Below are positions 54,065 through 63,269 of a stretch of DNA of 64,000 nt, piece by piece. This stretch comes from Gordonia spumicola (GTDB lineage Bacteria > Actinomycetota > Actinomycetes > Mycobacteriales > Mycobacteriaceae). A program made the translations under genes and the position numbers. The stretch is from positions 62,001 to 126,000 of the forward strand of contig NZ_BJOV01000001.1 in the NCBI RefSeq assembly GCF_009932475.1. The letters are read 5' to 3'. The notes under the pieces are model-generated. The model searched no databases and was not told where the DNA came from. It saw nothing but the letters and a program-made list of their open reading frames with translations. The stretch's first letter is position 1. Each line of letters opens with the position of its first letter.

Positions 54065-54537
54065 TCGAGATCAAACCCAGGAAGCGGGGACCCAAGCCCG
54101 ATCCGAAGGAACGACCCGCCCTCGTCGTGTGGGCCATGCGCCTGTGGATGCTCTCCGGAGCGCTGCTCATCGCGCTCGGGGTGCTCGGCATCGTCGACCA
54201 GTCGGTCAACGTCGGCCTCGAGTTCGGGCCGCTCGCCCTCGGCGTGCTCGTCGTCGTCCTCGGCGTCGCCTACCTGCTGCTCGGAGCGAAGACGTACCGC
54301 GGGGAACTGCAGTGGCGGTCGTCGCTGTCGGCGCTCACGTGCGTCGTCGTCGCGATGCTGCTGCCGCTGACCATCGGCTTCCAGAGCAGCGGACTCGCCG
54401 TCGTCCTGGCCTGTGCCGTCGTCGGTCTCGCCGGTTCGCTCCTCGCGTACCGCCCGCAGTCGGACAAGTGGTTCAACTGCGTACTGAACGGCGACTGCGA
54501 ACCCGCCCTGACTACGAACACGGACGACGCCGAGTGA
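54061..54537 (+). CDS. Small membrane protein, Rv0513-like
   Basis: 158 residues. A basic, Pro-rich start (KPRKRGPKPDPKERP), then four membrane segments in two pairs (about 24-42, 52-74, 88-104, 110-128), ending with a polar tail containing two Cys (WFNCVLNGDCEP). GTG overlaps the previous stop (GTGA) and its own stop overlaps the next GTG, so three genes are coupled. Function unknown. Confidence 0.75.
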   Translation: MIEIKPRKRGPKPDPKERPALVVWAMRLWMLSGALLIALGVLGIVDQSVNVGLEFGPLALGVLVVVLGVAYLLLGAKTYRGELQWRSSLSALTCVVVAMLLPLTIGFQSSGLAVVLACAVVGLAGSLLAYRPQSDKWFNCVLNGDCEPALTTNTDDAE

Positions 54538-55178
54538 CCGACCGCGACCGCACCGATCCCGACCACACCGATCCCGAACTCGACGATCCCGAACTCGACG
54601 ATCCCGAGCTCGACGAGATCGACGCCGACGCGGACGTCGACGAGCCGGACGACGTCGTCGAACCGACGCCGATCCCCGAAGACGTCGGCGACACCCTGTT
54701 CTACGAGCCCGGCGGCAGCTGGTGGGTCGTGGCGATCGGCCCGGTGCTGCTCGCGCTGACGTTGTGGTTGGAGATCGCGGGCAAGGGACGCATCCACTGG
54801 GAGGTCCTCACCATCTTCGGCGTCGTCCTGATCGGGTTCTCGATCCTGCAGGTCGTCGCCGCCCGACGCCACGTGTCGGTGCGTCTCACCGAGCAGACGC
54901 TGCAACAGGGGACCAAGACGATCGCCCTCGACGACATCGTGACGATCTACCCGGAGAACCGTGGTGAGGACGCCAAGGACTGGGAGAGCGCCCCGGCCAT
55001 CGGCGAACTGCACGCGGTGCCGCGGCGCCGCAAGGGCGTCGGCGTCAAGCTGACGAACGGCAAGCTCGCGCAGGCGTGGGCCCGCGACGTCGACCGGTTC
55101 CGCGGGGAACTGACCGAAGCGCACCTCGCCGTGAAGCTCGGCCTCGCGCCGAAGGGCTCGTCGACCAGCGGTGACTGA
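54534..55178 (+). CDS. Membrane protein with acidic repeat and PH-like cytoplasmic domain
   Basis: 214 residues. The N-terminal 60 residues are almost all Asp/Glu/Pro, with three DPELD repeats (encoded by a 15-bp tandem repeat) and runs such as DEIDADADVDEPDD. Two membrane segments (about 62-80, 87-105) follow, then a small beta domain (RRHVSVRLTEQTLQQGTKTIAL onward) of the DUF3093/PH-like type. Function unknown. The start GTG overlaps the previous stop and the end overlaps the next gene by eight bases. Confidence 0.75.
   Translation: MTDRDRTDPDHTDPELDDPELDDPELDEIDADADVDEPDDVVEPTPIPEDVGDTLFYEPGGSWWVVAIGPVLLALTLWLEIAGKGRIHWEVLTIFGVVLIGFSILQVVAARRHVSVRLTEQTLQQGTKTIALDDIVTIYPENRGEDAKDWESAPAIGELHAVPRRRKGVGVKLTNGKLAQAWARDVDRFRGELTEAHLAVKLGLAPKGSSTSGD
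54570..54614 (+). repeat. 15-bp tandem repeat, three units
   Basis: GATCCCGAACTCGAC at 54570-54584 and 54585-54599, and with one change (GAGCTC) at 54600-54614; encodes DPELD three times. Confidence 0.92.
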
Positions 55179-56064
55179 CCTGAAGAAGGCGCCCTGGGCC
55201 GCGGCGGTCGTCGTCGTGGTGTGCCTCGTCGCCATTGTCGGCGGCGCGCTCTGGATGACGCCGGACCGTCCGACGGCCGCGCCGACGACACCGGTCGCGC
55301 GAGCCGTCCGCTACGTGAACCTCGGCGACAGCTTCGCGGCGGGCACCGGCACCATGCCGCTGCAGCCGGATTCGCAGTTCACCTGCCAGCGGTCCTCGCT
55401 CGACGCCGCGACCGTCCTCGCGGCGCGGCGACACTACCGGCTGACCGACGTCGCGTGCGCCGGCGCGACGACCACACACCTCTACGAGAGCCAGTACGAC
55501 GGCGTCGGCCCGCAGCTGGACGCGGTGACAGCCGACACCGACGTGGTGACCCTGATGATCGGCGGCAACGACGGCTCGGTGTACTCGTCGCTGATGGGCG
55601 ACTGCGCGGAATACGCGGCGGACGATCCGACCGGCTCGCCCTGCCGGACACACCTCGGCTCGGATCCGATCACCACGGTCCGTGACGAGACCGGCCCCGC
55701 CGTGGAGCGGGCCCTGCGCGACATCCGTTCCCGCGCGCCGCGCGCCGAGGTGCTCATCGTCGGCTATCCGTGGCTGGTCCCGGCGAAACGGGCGTGCCGT
55801 CCGGCCGTGCGGCTCGCCGACGGCGACATCGCCTACGTACGACGGGTGGAAGCCGGTCTGAACGCGGCCGTCGCGAAGGCCGCGACCGCCGCGGGTGCGA
55901 CCTTCGTCGACATGGCCGAACGTTCCCGAGGCCACGACGCGTGCGCTCGGCCCGGGGTCAGGTGGATCGAACCGATGGTCGGCGGGACGTCGCGGATAGT
56001 CATGCACCCCAATGCCGCGGGGCAACGCGCCATCGCGGACGCGATCGACGCCGCCCTGCGCTGA
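55171..56064 (+). CDS. SGNH/GDSL hydrolase, membrane-anchored
   Basis: 297 residues. An N-terminal membrane segment or signal (about 9-30) puts the enzyme outside the membrane. SGNH blocks: [14 protein letters not shown] (Ser near residue 53), [11 protein letters not shown] (Gly), [11 protein letters not shown] (Asn near 134), [11 protein letters not shown] (Asp replaced by Asn before the catalytic His context; His near 280). Six Cys residues suggest disulfides. Similar in type to Rv0518-like secreted esterases. The substrate is probably a lipid or acylated polymer. Confidence 0.85.
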   Translation: MTDLKKAPWAAAVVVVVCLVAIVGGALWMTPDRPTAAPTTPVARAVRYVNLGDSFAAGTGTMPLQPDSQFTCQRSSLDAATVLAARRHYRLTDVACAGATTTHLYESQYDGVGPQLDAVTADTDVVTLMIGGNDGSVYSSLMGDCAEYAADDPTGSPCRTHLGSDPITTVRDETGPAVERALRDIRSRAPRAEVLIVGYPWLVPAKRACRPAVRLADGDIAYVRRVEAGLNAAVAKAATAAGATFVDMAERSRGHDACARPGVRWIEPMVGGTSRIVMHPNAAGQRAIADAIDAALR

Positions 56065-56155
56065 CACCGCGCCGACGCTCGACGACAGGCGGGCGAACCT
56101 GAGAGCAACCTGGGGCGATTGGGTGCGCGGCGCAGGTTTTGGGACACTGGAAGTC

Positions 56156-57499
56156 ATGGTCGCACCAGGGCTGAACACTGCACCGAACACCGCGCGCAGC
56201 GAAGAGTATTTCGCTCGCGCCGCGCATGCGACGCCGGGCGGTGTGAACTCCCCGGTCCGTGCGTTCTCCGCGGTCGGCGGCACCCCGCGCTTCATCACCT
56301 CGGCGTCGGGCTGCACGCTGACCGACGTCGACGGCAATACCTACGTCGACCTGGTGTGTTCCTGGGGGCCGATGATCCTCGGACACGCACATCCGGCCGT
56401 CGTCGAGGCGGTGCAGAAGGCCGCAGCGGGCGGACTCTCCTTCGGGGCGCCGACCGTCGGCGAGATCGAACTCGCCGAGGAGATCATCGACCGCGTCGAC
56501 CCGGTCTCGCGTCTTCGGCTCGTCAATTCGGGCACCGAGGCGACGATGTCGGCGGTGCGACTGGCACGCGGATTCACCGGTCGAAGCAAGATCGTGAAGT
56601 TCTCCGGCTGTTATCACGGTCACGTCGACGCGCTCCTCGCGGACGCCGGTTCGGGTGTCGCGACCCTCGGTCTGCCGACGTCGCCCGGAGTCACCGGGGC
56701 GTCCGCCCACGACACCCTCGTCCTGCCATACAACGACCTCGCCGCCGTCGAGGCCGCGTTTGCCGAGCACGGCTCCGACATCGCCGCCGTCATCACCGAG
56801 GCGGCCGCGGGCAACATGGGCGCCGTCGCGCCGATCGCGGGCTTCAACGAGGGACTGCGGGCCGTCACCGCCCGCAACGACGCGCTGCTCATCATGGACG
56901 AAGTGATGACCGGCTTCCGCGTGAGCCCGGCCGGTTACCACGGGATCGACGGCGTGGTCGGCGACCTGTACACCTTCGGCAAGGTGATGAGCGGCGGCCT
57001 GCCCGCCGCCGCGTTCGGCGGTCGAGCCGACGTCATGGAACACCTCGCGCCGACCGGACCCGTCTACCAGGCAGGCACCCTGTCGGGGAATCCCGTCGCC
57101 GTCGCATCGGGCCTGGCGACACTGCGCAACGCGACCGCCGACGTGTACGCCACGCTCGACGCGAACGCCGACCGCGTCGCGAGCATGGTGTCGGAGGCCC
57201 TGACGGCGGCGGGGGTGCCGCACCGCGTGCAGTTCTCCGGCAACCTCTTCAGCTTCTTCTTCACCGACGACGACGAGCCGATCGTCGACTACGCCGGCGT
57301 CAAGAAGACACAGACCTGGCGCTTCGCGCCGTTCTTCCACGCACTGCTCGCGGGCGGCGTCTACGCGCCGCCCAGCGCGTTCGAAGCGTGGTTCGTGTCC
57401 GCGGCGCTCGACGACGCGGCTTTCGAGCGCATCGCCGCCGCCCTGCCCGCCGCTGCCGCCGCCGCTGCCGCAGCGACCGCTCCCGGAGAAGGAAACTGA
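56156..57499 (+). CDS. hemL: Glutamate-1-semialdehyde 2,1-aminomutase
   Basis: Second step of the C5 pathway, making 5-aminolevulinate from the hemA product. 447 residues, PLP-dependent class III aminotransferase fold. [11 protein letters not shown] is near residue 28, YHGHVDA near 153, [10 protein letters not shown] near 246, and the PLP Lys276 in [12 protein letters not shown]. The C-terminus is an Ala run. No lead gene overlaps, so it probably has its own promoter in the 91-base gap upstream. The next gene starts on its stop (TGATG). Confidence 0.95.
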   Translation: MVAPGLNTAPNTARSEEYFARAAHATPGGVNSPVRAFSAVGGTPRFITSASGCTLTDVDGNTYVDLVCSWGPMILGHAHPAVVEAVQKAAAGGLSFGAPTVGEIELAEEIIDRVDPVSRLRLVNSGTEATMSAVRLARGFTGRSKIVKFSGCYHGHVDALLADAGSGVATLGLPTSPGVTGASAHDTLVLPYNDLAAVEAAFAEHGSDIAAVITEAAAGNMGAVAPIAGFNEGLRAVTARNDALLIMDEVMTGFRVSPAGYHGIDGVVGDLYTFGKVMSGGLPAAAFGGRADVMEHLAPTGPVYQAGTLSGNPVAVASGLATLRNATADVYATLDANADRVASMVSEALTAAGVPHRVQFSGNLFSFFFTDDDEPIVDYAGVKKTQTWRFAPFFHALLAGGVYAPPSAFEAWFVSAALDDAAFERIAAALPAAAAAAAAATAPGEGN

Positions 57500-58125
57500 T
57501 GAAGACGATCGTCCACATGATGCGCCACGGCGAAGTCCACAATCCCGAGGGCATCCTGTACGGCCGCCTCCCCGGCTTCCGGCTCGCCGAGAACGGCCGC
57601 GAACAGGCACAACGCGTCGCCGACGTGCTCGCCGACCACGACATCTCGCACGTCTTCGCGTCTCCGCTGCAGCGTGCGCAGGAGACCGCCGCGCCGATCG
57701 CCGACGCGCACGGCATCCAGATCACCACGATCGGCGACCTCATCGAGGCCGGGAACCAGTTCGAGGGCCTCAAGGTGGCGGTCGGCGACGGTGCGCTCAG
57801 TCAGCCCCGGCACTGGCCCAAGCTGCGCGACCCGTTCACCCCGTCGTGGGGCGAACCGTACATCCAGATCGCGCATCGCATGCTCGCCGCGGCCAACCAG
57901 GCGCGCGACACCGCCCGCGGCCACGAAGCGGTCTGCGTGAGCCACCAGCTGCCCGTCTACACGCTGCGCCGGTTCCTCGAAGGCAAGCGTCTCTGGCACG
58001 ACCCGCGCGTCCGCCAGTGCTCGTTGGCCTCGCTGACCAGCCTCGTCTACGACGGTGACGAACTCGTCGACATCGTCTACTCGGAGCCCGCCGGAGCGTC
58101 GGACCCCCGCATCACGGGCGCGTGA
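57499..58125 (+). CDS. Histidine phosphatase (phosphoglycerate mutase-like) family protein
   Basis: 208 residues. Catalytic His in MMRHGEVHNP (His10), Arg in SPLQRAQETA (near 59) and the second His in CVSHQLPVY (near 152). It is of the phosphatase rather than mutase type (no bisphosphoglycerate-enzyme signature). Place of Rv0525, between hemL and the cytochrome c genes, in the same overlapping series. The substrate is unknown. Confidence 0.88.
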   Translation: MKTIVHMMRHGEVHNPEGILYGRLPGFRLAENGREQAQRVADVLADHDISHVFASPLQRAQETAAPIADAHGIQITTIGDLIEAGNQFEGLKVAVGDGALSQPRHWPKLRDPFTPSWGEPYIQIAHRMLAAANQARDTARGHEAVCVSHQLPVYTLRRFLEGKRLWHDPRVRQCSLASLTSLVYDGDELVDIVYSEPAGASDPRITGA

Positions 58126-58721
58126 GCGGTATGGCCCGACTCCGTCGTGCCGCGGCCGCGGCCGCCGCACTGCTCGCCGCCGTGACCCTCGTCGCGGGCT
58201 GTGCGACCGGCGACGACGCCGTCGCCCAGAATCAGGGCAACCAGTTCGTGTCGCCCGACGGCAAGATCGTCATCGACTACCCGCGTGAGGCGCGGCAGAG
58301 CGTCGGCGACGTCGAGGGTCCCGATCTGCTGACCGGCGAGAGGGTGTCGTTGTCCCAGTTCAAGGGCGACGTCGTCGTCCTCAACGTGTGGGCGTCGTGG
58401 TGCGCGCCGTGCCGCAAGGAGTTCACCGAACTCGACGCGACCTACCAGGCCACCAAGGGCAAGGGCGTGGCGTTTCTCGGCATCGACTTCCGCGACAGCA
58501 AGTCGAGCGCGCAGGACTTCGTCAGCGACAACAAGGTCGCCTACCGCTCGATCTACGACTACGGCGGCGCGTCGCTCGCCTCGCTCGGCGTCCCGGTCGG
58601 TGCCGTCCCCACGACGGTGATCCTGGACCGGCAGCATCGTCCGGCCAAGGTGTTCCTGAAGTCGATCACCGAAGACGAGCTGACAGCGGCGGTGCTGGCC
58701 GTCGCGAACGAGCCGGCATGA
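58122..58721 (+). CDS. TlpA/ResA-type thioredoxin lipoprotein
   Basis: Extracytoplasmic thiol-disulfide protein that keeps apocytochrome c cysteines reduced for haem attachment. 199 residues, lipid-anchored at Cys27 (LVAGC). Thioredoxin fold with redox motif WCAPC (Cys94, Cys97), FLGIDFRDS, and cis-Pro in GAVPTTVILD. Reductant should come from CcdA, the next gene, which it overlaps by four bases. Place of Rv0526. Confidence 0.93.
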   Translation: MSGMARLRRAAAAAAALLAAVTLVAGCATGDDAVAQNQGNQFVSPDGKIVIDYPREARQSVGDVEGPDLLTGERVSLSQFKGDVVVLNVWASWCAPCRKEFTELDATYQATKGKGVAFLGIDFRDSKSSAQDFVSDNKVAYRSIYDYGGASLASLGVPVGAVPTTVILDRQHRPAKVFLKSITEDELTAAVLAVANEPA

Positions 58722-59527
58722 CCGCCGCCCACCTCGCGTCCGTCGGCGACACCTTCGCGACCACCGTCACCTCCGGCCCGCTGATCCTCGGGCTCGGCGC
58801 CGCGATGATCACCGGGTTCGTGTCGTTCGCGTCGCCGTGCGTGGTGCCGCTGGTGCCCGGGTACCTCTCCTATCTGGCCGGACTCGTCGGGGCGGAGGCC
58901 CCCGCGGTGACCGCGGACGAGAAGCGCAAGGACGGCCGGTGGCGCGTCGTCGGCGCGGCGGCGCTGTTCGTGCTCGGCTTCACCGTCGTCTACGTGCTGG
59001 CGACGGCCGCGGTGTTCGGCGTGACGTCGGTGTTCCTCAACGCCGACCGCCTGCAGTTGATGCAGCGGATCGGCGGCGTCGTGACCATCGTGATGGGCCT
59101 GGTGCTGCTCGGGATGATCCCGTTCCTGCAGCGCGACAGGCGCCTGTCGCCGCGCCGCTACTCGAACGTGCTCGGCGCACCGGTGCTCGGCGCCGTGTTC
59201 GCAGTCGGGTGGATCCCGTGCAGCAGTGCCACCCTCGGGGCCGTCCTGTCGGTCTCGATGGCGACGCAGGGGCCGTCGGCGTGGCGGGGAGCACTCCTGG
59301 TCACGGCGTACTGTCTGGGCTTGGGCATCCCGTTCCTGATCCTCGCCGCGTCGTCGGCGTGGGCGGTGAGGAGCCTCGGATTCATCCGACGTCACGCGCG
59401 CACCATCCAGATCATCGGCGGTGTGGCGCTGATCGCGGTCGGCGCGCTCCTCGTGACCGGCGTGTGGAACGACGTCGTCGACTGGATCCGGATGAGTCTG
59501 ATCAACGATGTGGAGCTGCCGATATGA
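58718..59527 (+). CDS. ccdA: Cytochrome c biogenesis protein CcdA
   Basis: Membrane carrier of reducing power from cytosolic thioredoxin to TlpA/ResA. 269 residues, six membrane segments. The two redox cysteines sit in FASPCVVPLVPGYLSYL (near residue 39) and GWIPCSSATL (near 168). It is inside the overlapping series tlpA-ccdA-resB. Confidence 0.94.
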   Translation: MTAAHLASVGDTFATTVTSGPLILGLGAAMITGFVSFASPCVVPLVPGYLSYLAGLVGAEAPAVTADEKRKDGRWRVVGAAALFVLGFTVVYVLATAAVFGVTSVFLNADRLQLMQRIGGVVTIVMGLVLLGMIPFLQRDRRLSPRRYSNVLGAPVLGAVFAVGWIPCSSATLGAVLSVSMATQGPSAWRGALLVTAYCLGLGIPFLILAASSAWAVRSLGFIRRHARTIQIIGGVALIAVGALLVTGVWNDVVDWIRMSLINDVELPI

Positions 59528-61173
59528 CCCGCCCGGCGAAGCCGAATCCGCTGCAGCGCTTCCTGATCACCCCGCTCCGCAAGACGTGGCGCGGCCTCAC
59601 CTCGATGCGCACGGCCCTCGCGCTGTTGTTCCTGCTCGCACTCGCCGCCATCCCCGGGGCGCTCCTGCCGCAGCGGGCGCTGAACGAACAGAAGACGCTC
59701 ACCTACATCGACAAGCACGGCACGCTCGGCGAGTGGATGGACCGAGTGCAGTTGTTCGACGTGTACTCGTCGAGTTGGTTCACCGCCGTCTACGTGCTGC
59801 TGTTCGTGTCCTTGATCGGTTGCCTCACGCCGCGGATCTGGGAGCACTACAAGGCGTTGCGCACGCCGCCGGTCGCCGCGCCGCGCAACCTGAAGCGGCT
59901 TCCGCGACACATCACCGAGACCGTCGACGGCGAGCCCGCCGAGATCGCCGACCGCATCACCGGAAACCTGCGTGGCTGGCGGACGCGGACCGTCGTCGTC
60001 GAACCGTCCGAGCGGTACCCGAACGGAGCGGTGGAGGTGTCCGCGGAGAAGGGCTACCTCCGCGAGTTCGGCAACCTCGTCTTCCATTTCGCGCTGCTCG
60101 CGCTGCTGGTCACGATCGCCGCGGGCAAGATGTTCGGCTACGAGGGCACTCGCACGCTCGTCGCCGACGGCGACCAGGTGTTGTGCAACACGTCGACGGC
60201 CGTCTACGACTCCTTCCGGTCGGGCGCCCTCGTCGACGGCACCGGCCTCGCGCCGTTCTGCTTCCGCGTCGACGAGTTCTCGGCCACGTTCCTCAAGTCG
60301 GGCCAGCCGGAGATGTACGACGCGAAGGTGTCGTACACGGACGACCCGTCGTCCGACCCGGCCACGTGGAGCTCGACCTCCGTCCAGGTGAACAAGCCGC
60401 TCCGCATCGCGGGCGACCGCGTCTACGTGCTCGGGAACGGCTTCGCGCCGACGTTCACCGTCACCTTCCCGAACGGGGAGAAGCGCACGCAGACCACGCC
60501 GTTCATCCCGCAGTCGGTCCAGTCGATGCTGTCCGAGGGCGCCGTCCGGTTCGACACCCCGGCGGGCATGTTCCCCGATCCCGACGTGCGGCGGAAGAAC
60601 CAGATCGCGATCGAGGGCCTCTTCGCGCCGGATCCCGTGTACACCCAGGTCCCCGGCCACGCCTCGGTGAACTCCGAGGGGCTCCTCGACTCGCAGTCGC
60701 CCGTCGTGAACGATCCGGCCGTCGCGATCCGCGTCTACCGGGGCGACACCGGCATCGACACCGGACAGCCGCAGAACGTGTACACCCTCGACCAGAAGCT
60801 CATCGACCAGGGACGACTCGTCCGCAAGGCGTCGGTGAACCTCGACGTGGGACAGGACACCGTGCTCGACGACGGGACCCGCGTGCGGTTCGACGGCTAC
60901 AAGCGGTGGGTGTCGGTCCAGGTGTCGCACGATCCGGCGCAGAACGGCGTGCTGATCTCCGCGGTGGTCATGGTCCTCGGACTCGTGACGTCGCTGCTGA
61001 TCCGTCGTCGCCGCATCTGGGCTCGACTGGTGCCCGACGGCGAAGTCCGACGTACTGTAGTAGAAGTGGCCGGACTGGCCCGCACCGATCAGGCGGGCTG
61101 GGGCGAAGGCTTCGAAGAACAGGCACACGGCCTCCTGGCCGATGCCGACACGCGCAAGCGGGCCAGACTGTGA
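59524..61173 (+). CDS. resB: Cytochrome c biogenesis protein ResB
   Basis: System II cytochrome c synthetase subunit (Ccs1/ResB), 549 residues. Membrane segments near 27-45, 82-100, 185-203 and 480-497. A large extracytoplasmic domain (about 205-478) holds the apocytochrome. LTSMRTALALLFLLALAAIPG and PGHASVNSEG are typical segments. It works with CcsB, two genes' ends apart (32-base gap). The ATG overlaps the ccdA stop. Confidence 0.93.
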   Translation: MTRPAKPNPLQRFLITPLRKTWRGLTSMRTALALLFLLALAAIPGALLPQRALNEQKTLTYIDKHGTLGEWMDRVQLFDVYSSSWFTAVYVLLFVSLIGCLTPRIWEHYKALRTPPVAAPRNLKRLPRHITETVDGEPAEIADRITGNLRGWRTRTVVVEPSERYPNGAVEVSAEKGYLREFGNLVFHFALLALLVTIAAGKMFGYEGTRTLVADGDQVLCNTSTAVYDSFRSGALVDGTGLAPFCFRVDEFSATFLKSGQPEMYDAKVSYTDDPSSDPATWSSTSVQVNKPLRIAGDRVYVLGNGFAPTFTVTFPNGEKRTQTTPFIPQSVQSMLSEGAVRFDTPAGMFPDPDVRRKNQIAIEGLFAPDPVYTQVPGHASVNSEGLLDSQSPVVNDPAVAIRVYRGDTGIDTGQPQNVYTLDQKLIDQGRLVRKASVNLDVGQDTVLDDGTRVRFDGYKRWVSVQVSHDPAQNGVLISAVVMVLGLVTSLLIRRRRIWARLVPDGEVRRTVVEVAGLARTDQAGWGEGFEEQAHGLLADADTRKRARL

Positions 61174-61205
61174 CGCCGCGCGAGCTCGAGAAGAGGGAAG
61201 TGTAG

Positions 61206-62201
61206 ATGGACACCGCTTACGTCAACGAAGACCTGGCGCGGCTCTCCGACTGGTTCTATGCGACGTCGATCACCGTGTACGCGCTGGCGGTGGTCTTCCT
61301 CCTCTGGTCGCTGGGATCGGCGCGCTACGCCAAGATCGAGGTGGCGCAGGAGAACGAACTCGTCGCCGCGGGCGGTGTCGGCGGCGACCGCACCCCCGGT
61401 CGCGTCGCGAGCGTCGCGCCTCGTCGCTCCAACGGGGAACGCCTCGCCGCGATGGCGTATCCCGTCGTGTGGGTCGGTGCGGCCGCCCACCTCGCATCGA
61501 TCGTGCTGCGCGGTGTCGCCACCGAACGCGCCCCGTGGGGCAACATGTACGAGTTCATCTCGCTGACCATGTTCGCGTGCGTCGCCGCGGGCCTGGTCGT
61601 CCTCCGCCGCCGCGAGCAGCGTCCGCTCATGAGCTTCGTGCTGATCCCGGTGACGCTCCTGCTGTTCATCGGCGGCAAGTACCTGTACACGCAGCCCGCG
61701 CCGGTCGTTCCCGCACTGAAGTCGTACTGGCTCGCCATCCACGTCTCGATCATCTCGATCGCGTCGGGCGTGCTGCTCGTGTCCGGTGTCGCGAGCGTGC
61801 TGTACCTGGTGAAGCAGAGATGGAGCGCCGACGCGGACGAGACCGCGTCGGGTGTCGGCGGCGCCCTGCGGCGGCTCGTCGGGCACCTTCCGTCCACCGA
61901 CTCGCTCGACCGCCTCGCCTACAAGTGCGTCGTCATCGGCTTCCCGCTGTTCGGCCTCGGCATCATCTGCGGCGCGATCTGGGCGGAGGCCGCATGGGGC
62001 CGCTTCTGGGGCTGGGACCCCAAGGAGAGCGTGTCGTTCATCGCGTGGGTCATCTACGCCGCGTACCTGCACGCCCGTGCGACCGCGGGGTGGCGCAAGG
62101 CCGCGGCCTGGGTGAACGTCGCGGGATTCGTCGCGCTGCTGTTCAATCTGTTCGCGATCAACCTCGTCGTCTCGGGTCTGCACTCGTACGCGGGACTGTA
62201 A
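61206..62201 (+). CDS. ccsB: Cytochrome c biogenesis protein CcsB (CcsA/ResC family)
   Basis: Haem-handling partner of ResB, 331 residues, about eight membrane segments. The WWD haem-binding signature reads WGRFWGWDPKES (near residue 262). Flanking His residues (HLASIVLRG near 97, WLAIHVSIIS near 177, YLHARATAGW near 285) are the expected haem ligands. AGAGGGA precedes the ATG. Completes System II together with resB, ccdA and tlpA. Place of Rv0529. Confidence 0.94.
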   Translation: MDTAYVNEDLARLSDWFYATSITVYALAVVFLLWSLGSARYAKIEVAQENELVAAGGVGGDRTPGRVASVAPRRSNGERLAAMAYPVVWVGAAAHLASIVLRGVATERAPWGNMYEFISLTMFACVAAGLVVLRRREQRPLMSFVLIPVTLLLFIGGKYLYTQPAPVVPALKSYWLAIHVSIISIASGVLLVSGVASVLYLVKQRWSADADETASGVGGALRRLVGHLPSTDSLDRLAYKCVVIGFPLFGLGIICGAIWAEAAWGRFWGWDPKESVSFIAWVIYAAYLHARATAGWRKAAAWVNVAGFVALLFNLFAINLVVSGLHSYAGL

Positions 62202-62212
62202 AGAGGTCGACA

Positions 62213-62265
62213 ACAACTTCGGCACTCGCGGCCGCGCTCAGCGCGGCGGCGAGTGCCGAAGTTGT
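62213..62265. terminator. Long perfect hairpin at convergent junction; repeated element
   Basis: 17-bp perfect arms (62213-62229 and 62249-62265) with an inner 7-bp GCCGCGC/GCGCGGC stem and TCA loop, between ccsB and the convergent small gene. Contains AACTTCGGCACTCGC as in the hairpin at 4927-4989. Confidence 0.8.
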
Positions 62266-62266
62266 G

Positions 62267-62455
62267 TCAGGAGTCGAGCGAACGCAGGAAGTCGGGGTCG
62301 TCGTCCGGGCCGCGAGGCGATGCGCGGCGCGATTCGGGCACCACGTCGGCTGGCTGTGACGCTCCGACGAGGCGCCACGCCACGAACGCGATCGCGCAGA
62401 TGAGTGCGGCAGCGAGAATGTAGGGCACGAGAACGGCCACGTCCTTCCCGTCCAC
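62267..62455 (-). CDS. Small single-span membrane protein
   Basis: 62 residues: one membrane segment (about 9-30, VPYILAAALICAIAFVAWRLV), then a polar tail with Asp run (GPDDDPDFLRSLDS). The GTG start codon lies inside the left arm side of the inverted repeat 62433-62485, so the exact start is uncertain; a GTG six codons later is possible. Coding is supported by the well-formed membrane helix and by small proteins in the same place in mycobacteria (Rv0530A-like). Function unknown. Confidence 0.6.
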   Translation of the reverse strand: MDGKDVAVLVPYILAAALICAIAFVAWRLVGASQPADVVPESRRASPRGPDDDPDFLRSLDS

Positions 62456-62485
62456 GCTACGCGAGGTCGGGAAGGACGTGGCCGT
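62433..62485. terminator. 18-bp inverted repeat after bldC-type gene
   Basis: ACGGCCACGTCCTTCCCG (62433-62450) pairs perfectly with 62468-62485. It lies 15 bases downstream of the bldC-type gene stop (minus strand), so it probably terminates it, while also covering the start of the small membrane protein gene. Confidence 0.7.
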
Positions 62486-62499
62486 CGTGTCGTCGAGGG

Positions 62500-62724
62500 T
62501 CAGCCGCGATTGAGGAGGGCGACGACGTCGGCCTCGCGGAAACGGCGGTGGCCGCCCGGGGTGCGGATCGACTTGAGGACGCCGGACGACGCCCAGCGGG
62601 CCACGGTCTTGGGGTTCACGTTGAACATGGCCGCGACCTGACCGGGGGTGAGGTTGTGCTGGGCGGCGAGCGCGGGGGTGATCAACTCGGCGGCCTGCTC
62701 GTCATGCTCTGCGGTTGCGGTCAT
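62500..62724 (-). CDS. bldC: BldC-family DNA-binding regulator
   Basis: 74 residues. MerR/excisionase-like winged helix: LTPGQVAAMFNVNPKTVARWA (about 25-45, helix-turn-helix) and the wing IRTPGGHRRFREADVVALL, almost as in Streptomyces BldC. BldC binds direct repeats cooperatively along DNA. A preceding Glu/Ala-rich stretch of 24 residues is poorly conserved. The ATG at 62724 follows GGAGGGT closely (rc of accctcc). Divergent from the DUF4229 gene. Confidence 0.9.
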   Translation of the reverse strand: MTATAEHDEQAAELITPALAAQHNLTPGQVAAMFNVNPKTVARWASSGVLKSIRTPGGHRRFREADVVALLNRG

Positions 62725-62911
62725 CGGACCCTCCTGAGGTTCGTGGGGGGACTGGGCGCGGTGTGCGCCGGAAAAGTCGGTGAGATCCTTGTCCCGATTT
62801 CCAGTAGTACACGCAGGTGGGGCGGTTGCTCGAACAGTCAGGTGTAAGTAAAGAGACCGTAATGTCCGTTGAGGGACCTTTGGCTGACGTTCCGTTGCAC
62901 GTCAGGGCCCG

Positions 62912-62917
62912 TATCCT
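62912..62917 (+). promoter_or_regulatory. -10 element, probable leaderless start
   Basis: TATCCT ends 7 bases before the ATG at 62925; no ribosome-binding site is present. Confidence 0.5.
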
Positions 62918-62924
62918 AGGTGTC

Positions 62925-63269
62925 ATGAGCAATGAGATTCCGGCCGATGAGGCGCCCGCGGCAACCGACGGCGGCGACAAGCCCGCGACGACGGGAACGC
63001 TGATCGTCGCGATCGCCTTGTACACGGCGGCCCGCCTCGCGCTCGTCGTCGTGATCGCCGCGATCATCTTCTTCGTGGGCAAGGCGGCGGGCGTCGACGT
63101 TCCGCTCGTCGTGGCCGCGGTCTTCGGCGTCCTGATCGCCCTGCCGGTCGGCATGGTCGCGTTCAAGACCCTCCGGCTCCGCGTGAACGACCAGATCACG
63201 CGCATCGACGCCGCACGCAGCGCGCGTCACGACGAACTCCAGGCGCGCCTGCGGGGCGATTCGAAGTGA
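62925..63269 (+). CDS. DUF4229 membrane protein
   Basis: 114 residues. A polar start rich in Ala, Asp and Pro, two membrane segments (about 22-48 and 54-76), then a basic amphipathic tail ([29 protein letters not shown]) likely cytoplasmic. Matches the length and layout of DUF4229. ATG 62925 is supported by its -10 element; an earlier frame opening at 62817 adds 36 residues without homologous character. Its stop overlaps the next GTG (GTGA). Confidence 0.78.
   Translation: MSNEIPADEAPAATDGGDKPATTGTLIVAIALYTAARLALVVVIAAIIFFVGKAAGVDVPLVVAAVFGVLIALPVGMVAFKTLRLRVNDQITRIDAARSARHDELQARLRGDSK

Noticed and set aside
62817-62924. Longer DUF4229 protein starting at 62817
   Set aside because: The extra 36 residues are unlike the family and a -10 element lies 7 bases before the ATG at 62925.
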